This document shows, piece by piece, positions 10,830-22,107 of a stretch of 64,000 nucleotides of DNA. Where the stretch lies: assembly GCF_000350225.1 (NCBI RefSeq), contig NW_005178984.1, positions 172,039-236,038 on the forward strand, read 5' to 3'. How positions within the stretch are numbered: position 1 is the first letter of the stretch; each line of letters starts with the position of its first letter. Position numbers and translations under genes: made by a program. This DNA is from Chondrus crispus (Eukaryota > Rhodophyta > Florideophyceae > Gigartinales > Gigartinaceae). A model generated the notes under the pieces. That model worked only from the letters and a program-made list of their open reading frames with translations. It was not told the origin of the DNA and searched no databases.

Positions 10830-13800
10830 CTATCCTGATTGCGCTTGCGCGATCTGCGCGGGCAAGGATAATCTTTTCCTTCGGAAATACGTGACCGCCG
10901 CGCTGCGGGGCAATTGCTCAATGGGCTCCCACGTCGCGTCCTCGGGCGTATAACCGTACCATTCCACCTTCAGAATTGATTTTTCCCCGTCGTAGCCGTG
11001 GTCCACGATCTTGTCGATCACATACTCCTGACTCTCAGTTCCTTCTTCCTGCGTGTCCAACTGTCGTTCCCCCTTCCGAAGAGCCAGCGGCTCATCCTCA
11101 TCTCTGGACTTTCCGAACTCTCGTAGGCCTGGAGGTGTCTCCGCTGTCGGCGTTTGACCGACTGAAATATCCTGGTCCCCTGACGTAGGCGCACGGGTGT
11201 GAGGACGTTCCTCGTCCTCCGTTGCTTCTCCTTCTTCGTTTAACTCCGGCTCTCCCAGGAACTGTAGCGCCTGACGTAGATCGGTTATCGGCGCATGGTC
11301 CATTGGGCTTGGGGCTAATTCCACCCTGTCTCGCGATACGCGTTCCTCCTGATCGCCAATGGCAATGACTACCGTATGTTGGTCCGATCTTCGGACCTGA
11401 TAAGGTCCTGTAGCGACTTGTGCCAACTTGTGTTTCGGTTCGCTAGCCGTGCCCTGCTCCTTCCGGAGGAACACGTAGGACCCTGGTGGGATCTCGTATT
11501 GCGGTTTGCGAAGGCGTGCGTCGAAATTTCGCTTGTACCGGGCTTGTTCCTTTCGCAAACTCCTATCGGCGCTTCGCATTAGGCTCTCCAACCACGACTG
11601 CCATTTCAGGTAGTACGCTCGATTCGAGCTAAATCCTTCCAAACTTGGCTGTGCTTGTAACGCAATGTTTCTCGGCGCCCGAGCCAACACCAGCTCGAAG
11701 GGCGCAATGTTCGTAGTTCGATGAACTTGTGTGTTGTAGGCGAATGTCACAGCGTCGCTAAATAAGTCCCAGTCCTTGGGATGTTCTCCAACGTATTTTC
11801 GCAACGCGGAAGTCAGCGTGCGGTTAAATCTCTCAACTTGGCCGTTGGCTTGCGGGTGGTACGTAGTCGTGAACACATTGCGTATGCCAAGAATTCGGCA
11901 GACATTCTGAAAGAACCGGGCCGTGAACTGTGTTCCATTGTCGGACAGCAGCTTGACCGGCGGGCCGTACACGAATACCCAATGGTGAACGAAGGCTTAT
12001 GCGATGTGCGCAGCTGATATCTTCTTCAACGGTACGGTTCGTACCATTTTCGAGTATCGATCGCTGATCACGAGAATATACCGATTTCCTCGCTTAGTTG
12101 TAATTAGCTCGCCGAGGATGTCGATGGCGACAAATTCCAGCGGAGCTTTGGGCGTGAACAGCTTCATTTCCTTCGTGTTTTTCTTAACTTCACCCTTTCC
12201 CGCGCACATGCGGCGCAATTCTTCGCGACTGCGTAGCAGTCTAGGGCCATCGTAGGCCAATAAAAATATCTTCTCAAAGTCTTGTAAAGTTCCCTGCCTC
12301 CCGGGTGGCCTGCCAATTTTGCGTAGTGGCTCAACCCTAGGACGCGGTCCCTTAACGATTGTGGTATTACCACTTGTACAAACTCTGCCGCGGTACGGCA
12401 TAGAGTTCCTTCGAGTTCCTCGGTCTCCGTGCTGAACGTTCTCACCTTTCCGGCGTCCATTTCTTCCTTGATGCGGTTGCAGAAGGGGTCGACGGCTTGC
12501 TCGCGAATGAGCTCCTCCGGAGTGACAGCTTGGAATTGATCGAGGCGATCAGGGGCGGTCCCCCCCTCAAGAGCGAGGATGTCGTCTGCCGCGTCAATAC
12601 TTTCCTCGTCTTCCACTGTACCCTCGGCCGGTTCGGCCATAAAACAAGGGATTTCGTCGTCGATTTCGTCGACGGTTTCTCCTGCGGTTCGCAACCTTGA
12701 CAAAGCGTCCGCCTGGCTGTTAGCCTTTCCCTTTTTGTACTTGATTTCAAAATCGAATTCCGAGAGGCGGAGCCTCCATCGGATTAATCTCCCGCTGGGG
12801 TCGGTTACGTTCATCAACCACCTCAATGAGGCATAGTCGGTATGCACGACGAAGTGCTCGCCATATAGATATGGTCTTAAGGTCTGTACGGCCCAAATTA
12901 CCGCTAGACATTCTTTTTCTGATACAGAATAGTTTCTCTCGGCTGCGGCTAAGGTTCTTGAAAAGAACTCGATGGGTTTGCATTGCGCATCCGGGTGTGT
13001 TTGAAATAGTGCAGCGCCTATTTGGTAGTCGCTTGCATCGGTATCTACCGAGTAGGGTAGGTCCTTCTTCGGCAGCGCCAACACCGGCGGTGCCAAGATG
13101 GCGTCCTTGAGCTTATGAAAAGCTTTCTTGCATGGTTCGTCGAATCCTTCCAACTGGACCGGTTGTCCTTTCTTCAGTAGTTGGTTTAGAGGCCGCGCGA
13201 TTTTCGCATAATGCGGAACGAACCTGCGGTAGACATTGCAGAGTCCCAGGAAGCTCCTGAGCTGTGTCTGTGTTCGCGGGTACCGCACTTGTTCCAACGC
13301 GGCGGTTCGCGCGACATCGACTTCTAGCGTACCTGGGCGGACGACGTGGCCCAGGTACTTGATCTTTTCCACGAAAAATTCGCACTTGCAAAGCTTGAGC
13401 TTCACACCTGCCTTCTCCAATACAGAAAGTATTTCATCCACGTGCACGATGTGCTCCTCCCACGACTTGCTAAAAATGATTATGTCGTCTAGATACACCA
13501 AACAGCATTTCCAACGGAACGGAGAGAGCAGGATATCCATTGCTCTCTGAAACGTCGCTGGCGCGTTAGTTAGCCCGAAGGGCATTCTTGAGAAGCGATA
13601 CAGTCCTGAGTGACACGAAAATGCGGTCTTGTCGCGGTCGCGCTCAGGGATAAGCATCTGCCAATATCCCGAAATCGCGTCCAACGCGGAGAAAACCTTG
13701 GTGTCACCAAGCGAGTCCAGGCACTCATCCATGCGCGGTAAGGGGTACGTGTCCTTCACCGTTACTGCGTTCAGCCTGCGGTAGTCTACGCAGAAACGCA

Positions 13801-15412
13801 TCGACCCATCCGGCTTTGGCACCAGCAACACGAGAGACGCCCATTCTGACTGCGCTGGTTCTATCACTCCTGCCTCCAACATCTTCTGCACCTCTGCATC
13901 TTCTACTTCGCGGGCTCTAGGTCCGGCCCGATACGGGGCTTGTGCGATGGGGCGAGTCTCGGGTATCAACTCGATCCGATGGACGGTGGTATTAATTTCA
14001 CCAAGCGTCCCATCCCACATCCTTGAATACTTCTTCAACATCCGACGGAACCGCTCGAGCAGCCGTTCCGGCACGTGGCTCAGGTCGAGATCCTCCACGT
14101 CCGGCGGTGGCGGCTCAATCCTGCGTTGCGGCTTCGTAGATGCCGACGCAGAGAGCTCTGCCGACCGTTCTTCTGGCTGGTCCTCGCGCGCTTGATCCGA
14201 CGGTTCGCATCTTGTCTCGCCCGTAGGCGTCTTGGGGGAATTAGGAAAATTTTCCTTCTTCCTTTCTTGAATTCCGAGAACTTCACCAATGGTGGTTTTG
14301 CTCTCGAGCGTGGCTCTCGGGTGCGGTAATAATTCTGCCACCACTTGGCCTTTTTGCACCCTGACAGGGTACGTCCTAAAATTCGCAACGAGTAAACGAA
14401 ATGGCCTGTCAGGCTCAACCTGAACGACACCATTCGTGCACGTCAACTCGTGCCTTTCGTACAACGACGAGTACGGCCGAACCACCACCAAGCCCGCCCT
14501 CTTCGAGGTGCATTCCACGACGAGTTGCGTCCCTGGCTCGATAGTTGTGGCTCTTGCCACTTTTACTTTAGGGGAAATTCGCTCCCCCTTTCCATCATTC
14601 TCGTCCTCTCCCGCGACGAGATTCTTCTTCCCTCTTCTCGTCGAGAACCGCCTAACTATCGGAACCTCCGAGAAATCCGCCAACTCAACCGTTTTCTTCC
14701 TTGGATAAATTGCTTCCACAAACCGGTCACAGTAGTCCGCGCCTAGAATTAGCGGGACGGCTAGTTTTTCGCATACAATAAACTCGGCTGCGGCCACAAA
14801 TTTTCCAAGCCTCACAGGCATTGTAATTGTGCCGAGAGTCCGGAGTGGCCTATTGTTCGCGTCGCCGATATCTTGGGTCGGTCCGTAGGACACTAGAGAT
14901 TCCATTCGAGCTGGGAGTTCCGATTTTCGCACAAGGTTTGGTCCCGCGCCGGTGTCTAAAACAGACAACACCCGGCTCATCAATCCAATTGTGGGTCCGA
15001 TGTCCGCGTAAACTTTGTAGTTTTTTCGCGCAAGAACCAAAATCTTCTCGGGACATTCCCTTCGCTTAACCCTGTACCAGGGTCTTCGAACTTCTTCCAG
15101 CGGATGATCTCGGGCTCGGCTCAAAATTTTCTTGACTTGAGCTGGCCCTTTGGGTTTATCCACCAATCCAACCACCTCCTCCTCGAGGCCTGATTTTTCC
15201 TTTAGAGACGGGGAACGGGGCTGAGCCCCGGGCACAGTACGTCGACCCTGTGCCTCTCGCGACTCATGCGAGATTCCCCTCTCTACTTTTCCTGCCGTTG
15301 CGGGATCCTTCTCACATCCGACGGCGCGGGCCCCGCCGTGGGCCCTCTGAAGGGTTGGTTCGACCTCGGCGTTGAAGCACTCGGCGTGCTCGCCGTCTGC
15401 GAATCGAACCAA
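10830..15412 (-). pseudogene. Pol of element 1 (protease, RT, RNase H, integrase, chromodomain), frame broken
   Basis: The main open part (15412-12164) overlaps the end of gag and lies in the -1 frame relative to gag, as expected for frameshift expression. It contains the aspartic protease motif LDTGAGPN (near 14955), RT with YLDD (near 13490) and RNase H DTDASDY (near 13040). One base is missing in an A-rich run near 12180, in the integrase zinc-binding region, relative to the copy at 2-2914. A TAA stop lies at 11997-11999 where the intact copy has CAA. The remaining integrase core and chromodomain are open at 11972-10830. The same TAA occurs at the homologous codon of element 2. Confidence 0.9.
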
Positions 15413-17631
15413 TTCTTGACCTTCAGGTAACTCGTCGATGGTATCCCTAACCTCTCCATCGGAGACAACGCCTCATAATTTTCCAAAACTCGGTGCATTT
15501 CCCGGAGGGAAAGAATGCACGTTGGCGCGGCGTGCCCCTTTTCGTAGCAATGATAGCACACCAGACCGTGCGTCTTGACGGGATACGGCGTCCTAGGTCC
15601 TCCACGGGCCGGCGGCCTTCCTTGACGTTGCGGCCTTCCCATCCAGCCCGGCCTTCGAAACGTCGTACCCTTGTCTTCCATCGGAATGCGCGGCGCCGGC
15701 GTGTGGCCGCGCCCCCGAAACATCATCACGGGATCCGTGGGCTCTGAAAACGACTCCGTCGTGTATGCAGGCGTCGGTAAAGTTGACGACCCGCTGTCCC
15801 CGTAGTCCTCGTGTCCGTAGCCCTCCGATGGCTCAATGAACTCGCCTTCGGCTACTAACGCTCCTTCGTAGTGATCTTCGCTACTTCCATGCGCACCGCG
15901 CTCATCTGACGCGGACATGGACTCGGCTAAATGGACTGCGGCGTGACTTTTGCGACCGGGATAAGAAGCCCTCAGCTTCTTCCCCGCCCTGAACGTCGAC
16001 GGCGTCTGAATCGTGACCTTCTTGGTCTTCTTGTCCTTAGCGCGGCTCGCCGAGCCATGCGCCTTCGCGTAATTCACTAGTCTCAAAAATGAAACGTCCC
16101 GATTGTCTTGCCGGTATTGAGATACCATCGGCTCGATACTCGAATCGAGTCCTTCAATAAACATCGTCATCTGTTCTTCCATCGAATATACGTTTCCACA
16201 TCGGTTGCTTGCGTCCGTCAGACGGATATAAAATTCCATCTCGTCTTCAAACGGTCTTTGCTGAACTTCTCGCAATGCGAGCACGGCTTGACGGATCGCC
16301 TCGTCGGTTGCCAAACTCCTCAACAACCACTGTACGGCCTCCGGCTAAACGGATATCTTTCCGTGATGGGCCCCGGCCGTCTGAGACACCGAAGTGTACT
16401 GTCTCAAGGCGATGCCGCTTAAAAATTCAGGCAACAGGCGGATCGCTTGCCCCTCGTTCATTTCTTGAGTATCAAACTCTTGAACTAACTTTGCCAGAAA
16501 ATCCAACACAAGGATCCCGTCCTCTCCTGTGAACGTGTTGTCCTTCTTCACCTTAGGCGGCATATCTCTCCTAATTTTTCGCACGGCGGTCCGCCGGGAA
16601 CTTGACAGATATGTCTGCGGGTTCCGCAAGCGGTACGTTCGGTACGAAAGTAACTTCTTGAAGAGGTAGTTGGTCGGATTCAGCTCCTCCAACTCCTCCC
16701 ATCGCGGCCCGCGCCGCGTTGCGACATCTTTGGGCTCTGCGTCCTTGTCTCTCCGCGAGGCGGACGAAGTGACTCCGCCTCGTCTGGAGGAAATTTTCTT
16801 GCTTGACGAAATTCCGTTTCCGTCCTCTGAACGGCGTTCGGAATCGCCTGAATGGTTCGACGAACCGCCGTTACCATCTTCCGAGGGACCAAGCGACTCC
16901 GACTGTGAGTCGCGGTTCTCCGGATCGTCACTACAGTGACCCTTGCTTGCACGTCGCTTGTCCTTCCTCGAGGGCTTCGACTTAGAACTCCGCTGCCGAG
17001 CGGGCTTGTCCATCTTCGACCGACGGTCGCCCTCTCTACCCGAAGGGAGCGGCTCGTCGTCCGATCCTTGCGGAGCTTGATCCGCGGCCTGCTCAAGGTC
17101 CTTGAGACGTTGCGCGGCGCGATCGAATCGGTCATCGATGCTTGTTCTAAATTTTCCTAAGGACTCCAAGGCTTGATTCGCGTCTCGCCTCGCGTCCTTG
17201 ACCGAAATTTGCAACGAGGCTAGGACCTCCGGTTCCCGACCGTCGGTCGCCTCACCTCGCTCCTTCTCGACGAGATCCACTCGAGCCGACAGCTCTCCCA
17301 AAACGGTGTGGAACTCGGATGCTTGCAACTCTAGTTGCTTCCGGACGAGGGCTAATTCAGCCTCGAGATTTTTCTTCGCTTCTTCGCGAATTTCGCTGCT
17401 CATCTTCTCCAACTTCTCGTCAAGGTCAACTTGTCGGCGGCTATCCCCGTAGGGGATTCTTGATCTCCGGGGTCCGTGGCCGTATTGGCCTGGCTCCCGG
17501 TGCGAGGACCCCTCGGGATCCTCGACGCTCGTGCCGATCCGGCTCTGCTCGCCCCGGGACCGACTTTCCCGGGTGCGCTTGTTGACATCGCTCGTACGAG
17601 CGGACCTACGGAGCAAAAAAGTTACAGACAA
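15283..17631 (-). pseudogene. Gag of element 1, with in-frame TAG
   Basis: The frame starts at ATG 17631, about 220 bp after the 5' LTR, and is open for 428 codons to a TAG at 16347-16345. It then continues in the same frame to 15283, giving about 780 codons in all. The first half is charged and coiled-coil-like with Arg/Ser-rich and acidic stretches. The second half includes a helical capsid-like region and a CCHC zinc knuckle, CYHCYEKGHAAPTC (near 15540), which identifies it as Gag. The final 130 bp overlap pol in another frame. The single TAG is probably a nonsense mutation. Confidence 0.85.
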
Positions 17632-17853
17632 AAGAAAATAAAAAAGTGTCCGTTACCCAGACCACTTTTGTAGTGTGTCTCCAGACCTGGACTTTCGTAG
17701 GAAAAAGTCTTGATCAGGTCTCCTGTACACCAAAAATTCTAGGTCGGGAGACTACTTTTGTAGTGTGTCTCCAGACTGCGACTGTCGTCGACAAAAATTC
17801 TAGGTCGGGTCTCCTGAAGAGTAAACAAAAATTCTAGGTCGGGAGACCACTTT
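17632..17853 (-). repeat. 5' leader of element 1 with putative primer-binding site and repeated LTR/PBS junctions
   Basis: In gag-pol orientation the LTR end CACTACA is followed by AAAG and then TGGTCTCCCGACCTAGAA, a plausible primer-binding site because it begins TGG. I could not match it to a specific tRNA. The junction CACTACAAAAGT(G/A)GTCT recurs two more times in the leader (near 17757 and 17669), and the GACCTAGAATTTTTG block occurs three times (near 17735, 17795 and 17830). The leader is therefore built of duplicated LTR-end/PBS segments. Confidence 0.6.
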
Positions 17854-18923
17854 TGTAGTGCAATGCGCCTGTTAGGCAGAGACCAAGGTCCGACGGTCCA
17901 ACACAAACAACAGCAACAAAAACAACAACTGCCAACGACACAGCGCTACGGAGTGTTCGAAGCTCCCTGTCCTCTTTAAGCGGGTTTGCAGCCCGCAGTA
18001 GCTCGGATCCCTGATAGGGGTGGGGGGCAAAGAGAAGGGCCCAGCCCGGGATCGGTAAATGGTGGTAGAGACTTGTAAAGGCAACTGCTCGACAAGTTCG
18101 GAGGGGTGTTTAGGTAAACCTGGTCCGATGGGTCGTAAATCCAATGCTCGAAGAGCGCCTTGTACACCTTATACACTTGATAAGGTCTTCGACGGGGACG
18201 TCGCAACTTAGCCCGTCGGGAAAGAAGAAAACGTAGCAGCGCTACACCGTCGTACTGCCCGATGGCAAAGTACCAACAGCGGATCGGTCGCAACCGAATT
18301 CCGATGGAACCAACACTGAGAAAAGCACCACTGGTGCACCAACACAAAGCCCGATGGCAAATGACGTCACGTTGCGGATCGCAATCCTACAAGGTGGGAC
18401 CAACTCAAGATTAAGGGAAATTAGGATAGGGAAATAAAGGAAAATTGATAAGGAAAAAGGGGACCCCCGAGCGCAAAGGATAAAGTAATCTGTAGTTAAA
18501 GGGAATGTCTTGTGAAAGACGGACTTCAACCAAGGCGATATCAGACTCTGGCAACTCAGGTTCGTTGGGAAATAAAGGAAAAAGGAATGGGACCCCCGAG
18601 CGCTGAAGGATGCCGTAGGCTTAGGTAAAAGGGAGCGTCTTGGTAGAGACGGACTTCGACCAAGGCGACATTCAACTCCGGCAACTCGGGTTACCTTTAC
18701 TGACTTGGTGGTCAGAGGGCTAAGGTATATAGAGCCCCGCCGGGGCGAGTACAGTAGCTCCCGGCTCTACATTCTAGATCTAATTAGTAAATAAAATTAA
18801 ATAATTAAAATAATCGTGCGCTTCGTCGCACACGCGTGTCCCCCAAACCCGGACTACAGTATCCAATTTTTTTCCTTTTTCACTTCCTTCCTCCCCCCTA
18901 CCCGAGACGGGTATTGCACTACA
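17854..18923 (-). repeat. 5' LTR of element 1
   Basis: It is 1070 bp with ends TGTAGTGCAAT and ATTGCACTACA. About ten differences from 3642-4710 were noticed, including a one-base indel in an A-run and length variation in a G-run. The right flank is GCAAC, the target duplication. A TATA-like CTATATACC in gag-pol orientation lies near 18723-18732 beside a GC-rich segment and is a candidate promoter. Confidence 0.92.
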
Positions 18924-18928
18924 GCAAC
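18924..18928. repeat. Target-site duplication GCAAC, right copy
   Basis: It matches 3637-3641 and closes element 1. Confidence 0.85.
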
Positions 18929-21900
18929 ATAACTTCAAGGCAGATCAACAAACGGACGAGAACAAGTCAAGGACGCGCACCCGTCTGGAGCGCCAAGTTA
19001 AGGGACTTCCCATTTAATAGGCGCAGAGAGTTGGAATGCTCAGAAACACGGAGAAACGAAGGCCTACGATGATACACATCGACCGCGGACCAGGGCTCTG
19101 GTTCTTTAAGTTTGCAAGTCTGTCGAACGAAAATTACACCTACGATGTCATTTTCAATGACACCAACTGTGCATGAGCAGTACCAGAGTTCGGCGAAAAC
19201 GGCAGACTCATTGAAAACCCAGCAATTCGGACGCGAAGCTGACACAGGACGCACCTCAAACGTGTCAAGATCGTTCAACAGAACGAGGGGAAATTGCTCA
19301 TTGATCGGGAAAGGTTTTCAAATTTAGTAACAACCGCCCGTCCACTTTCCTTTTTTTACTCTCAATTCTTTCACTCTCCTCGTTTGTTCTGTTTATTGTT
19401 TTTACCATAGGGTCGAGAAGATACCCGAACCGCGAGTACAGACGGGCAACCTAAGAGAGCCCCGTGGAAGGACAACGAAGAAGCGAATTAACTTATAGCG
19501 AAGAGACCATAATGAGGACGCCGGCGCTCCTGCCAGATCAGCAGGCTTGTTGACACCCGAGGGACGCGAGAGAATTTCTTCCGACACGACGGCACGGAAC
19601 GATGAGACCCCTATGAACTCGATCAGAACAATAAGCCACTTCGACTTGGTAGCAGAAGCGACCACGCGTCACCAATCGCACATGAAATTACATTTGCATC
19701 GGCGATCTGCCCTCGCCAGATGGGAGATTGGTAGTGAAAAATCAGGAGTGCTGTACAGTACAGTACTTCGCAGAAGAGACATTAGGACAAGTGTCGCGCA
19801 ACCAATGCGGAGCACCACGCACCACTGCGAATTTTGATTCAATTTTTAGGAAAAAACAGTCGCGACGAGCGCAAGGGATGCTGGATAAGTGTTGGAAAGT
19901 GCATGGCGTACGCACCGTACCGCCCACCCCAAAGCCAGGTGCGACCCAAGGAAGCGGACCGCTGGAACGCTCAGGGAGGTGCGACTCAACCACGTCGTCA
20001 AGTTTCGACGAGCTCTTTGTTTTCTTTCTTTCTCTTTGTTCATTTCGGGGACCCGGGGAGCGTACAGGAAAGCCGAAGAGGCATTCAGATATCCTTTTCA
20101 ACGCGTGTCACACAGGGATCAAGCAAGGAGAAGAAGAAGGGATCCCCTCACGTGGCAGGAAGCTCACTAATTTTACAATGGAAATTGAGACTTCGTTGGA
20201 GATACAATGTCTCCCTCGGAGGGAGACGAAACCAACCAGCGATCAATCGAAGTCGCGATCGCAACCACCACGTCACATCGCTGCCAACTGGTAGAGCGTC
20301 ACGCTACACCCCTCACCAAACCAGAAAAAACTCAAGCCATCATTGGAAATGCATACTTATAGAGATCGCGGGCGCCCTTGTCGAGGAAAATGGCGTTCAG
20401 GGAAGACGGAGGACAGAGTCCTCGTCACGCGCATTTCGAGAACGAAGCACAAGTTATCTGTGGCCCGACGTAAACGCTGTCGCCCAGGCAAAAGTCAGTT
20501 TTTGATTTACACACGAGAACAAGAATATGATTGACATCGTCGATTACATATGAACGAAGGAAAAGGAAAATCGATCTACGTTCTAGATGACACGATTACG
20601 ACTTCGATTGAAGTTTTGGGAGCAAAAGCACAGCGTAAGGAAGGGGGACGGCCACTGCATTTCGTTTTTAGTCATTGTCGGTGACAAGAGTCGCCATAGG
20701 CGCGGTACAATAAGCTGGGGTGGGAATAATGGGAGAACGACGTGCTTCGCATTGCTGAGAGGCCCGTGGTTTTTCGATTCGGACCCTCGCACGCACGACG
20801 CCAACCCGTGTGCGCACTAAGGACGGGTCCCCAGTCTATGGAGAGGAACGTCGAAGAAGACGACTACAGAGCTGTCATAACAGTGATCGAGGGAGGACGG
20901 AGCTGCATCACGTCGGCAACGTATTATCTTCCCCGAGAACACCACAAGGACAGGGTGACGATGTCGTCACAAGAAATGAGGAGAGAGCCATAAAGGACAG
21001 CGTGACCCAAGGCAGCTGCCTTGGGGGCAAAAATAGATGCGCAGCGGAGATGGTCGAACTTCGACCACGTTGAAGACCACTTTGTTTCTGTATTGCTTTT
21101 TTTAATGAGGCAATCCCCGGTGGTCAGACACGGGTCGTAAAGGGAAGAGGACAAAGCCGAAAGGAGTGAGAAGACGGAATGGACCGAGGGCCAATGGGAA
21201 AATAAATCCCCCATCGAGGAATCGAGCCTGGCCCTCGATGAAGACATTCCCGCAAAAAAATACCACGACAAAGGAGCGACGATCCAAGTCAGTGCGCAGC
21301 GCCGCCCTCCAAGTTAACAATGGGCATTGACCTAGATCACGGAGAATCCGATAGGCATTCGACCATTTAAAGAGGAGGAAGTTGGGAGCTGAAGAGAGGG
21401 AGGTAGAGGGATGAGAAGGGGGAAGTATACTGAGATTTAAAGAGGAGGTAAGTGAGGAATTGGAAGAGGTAAAAAGGGACAGACCAAAAAGAGGAGGTAA
21501 ACCACAAAAGAGGAGGAAAGGGAAGACGCACATCGAGGATGGGAGAAAGAGAAGGCGCAGGAAATTGGGGGAAATTGAGAAAGGAAGAGGAGGACAGAAA
21601 AGCGGACCACCTCAGAGACCCTAAAAGGGACTGTGTTCCTTTGAGTAGGAATCTCCAAACGGGCAACGGAGCAACTGAAGATGCGATCATTGACGACGTC
21701 TCGTGGACGGCTGAACAAAAAGGGTGAGGGCGACTAGAAAAAATTGTCAGGGATCGCCATGCCCCCGCCTACGGCGAGAAGCGGGTAAACGAAAGGAGGA
21801 AGTCGGAGATGCCGTAAAATACGCACGTTGCCGTCCCCGTTAGGCAGAGTCAGGGCGTAGGAAAAGAGGGAGAAAAGTGGTCAAGGATAAAGAGGAGGAA

Positions 21901-22107
21901 TTGAAGAGAAGGAAACATAGGGAAATCAGGAAAGGGAAAATTGAAAATGCAAAAGAGGAGGAAGTGGGAAATAACAGGAGATGGTGGGTGGGTTCTTTTT
22001 ATCGCCCAAAGGTCGTACGATAAAGTCGCTAGTCGACTATCAGGTGGGCAGGATGGGAAAAGAAGGACAGGTCGCAAGGAAGTGCTGTGGCCGCCGTCTC
22101 AACGAGA
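18929..22107 (+). other. Spacer of element 3 between pol and ORF X, right part
   Basis: There is no intact gene. A T-rich tract ending in ACCATAG (19342-19410) resembles a splice acceptor. A stretch near 19800-19900 resembles 31840-31940 of element 2 (CGCGACGAGCGCA versus CGCGGTCGAGCGCA context), showing common descent. From 21369 to 21965 a purine motif close to AAAGAGGAGGAA is repeated six times. One copy reads GAGGTAAGT, a strong splice-donor-like sequence. Confidence 0.45.
21365..21965 (+). repeat. Iterated purine motif AAAGAGGAGGAA in element 3
   Basis: Copies start near 21369, 21439, 21487, 21507, 21889 and 21952, all in gag-pol orientation. Similar copies occur near 33736, 33799 and 33885 in element 2 and, as complements, at 6661 and 6720 in element 1. 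The location, just downstream of the antisense ORF X stop, is conserved. It may be an internal polypurine primer or RNA signal; this is inference. Confidence 0.5.

Larger units (their letters stand above)
3642..18923 (-). mobile_element. Complete nested Ty3/Gypsy element 1 (about 15.3 kb)
   Basis: The element has two LTRs of 1069 and 1070 bp with about ten differences seen by eye, flanked by GCAAC on both sides. Gag-pol is on the minus strand, so the 5' LTR is 17854-18923 and the 3' LTR is 3642-4710. Between pol and the 3' LTR lie about 4.3 kb of spacer and a plus-strand (antisense to gag-pol) ORF X. The nearly identical LTRs indicate a young insertion, but gag, pol and ORF X all carry stops or frameshifts, so it cannot encode its own complete machinery. 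Confidence 0.9.
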
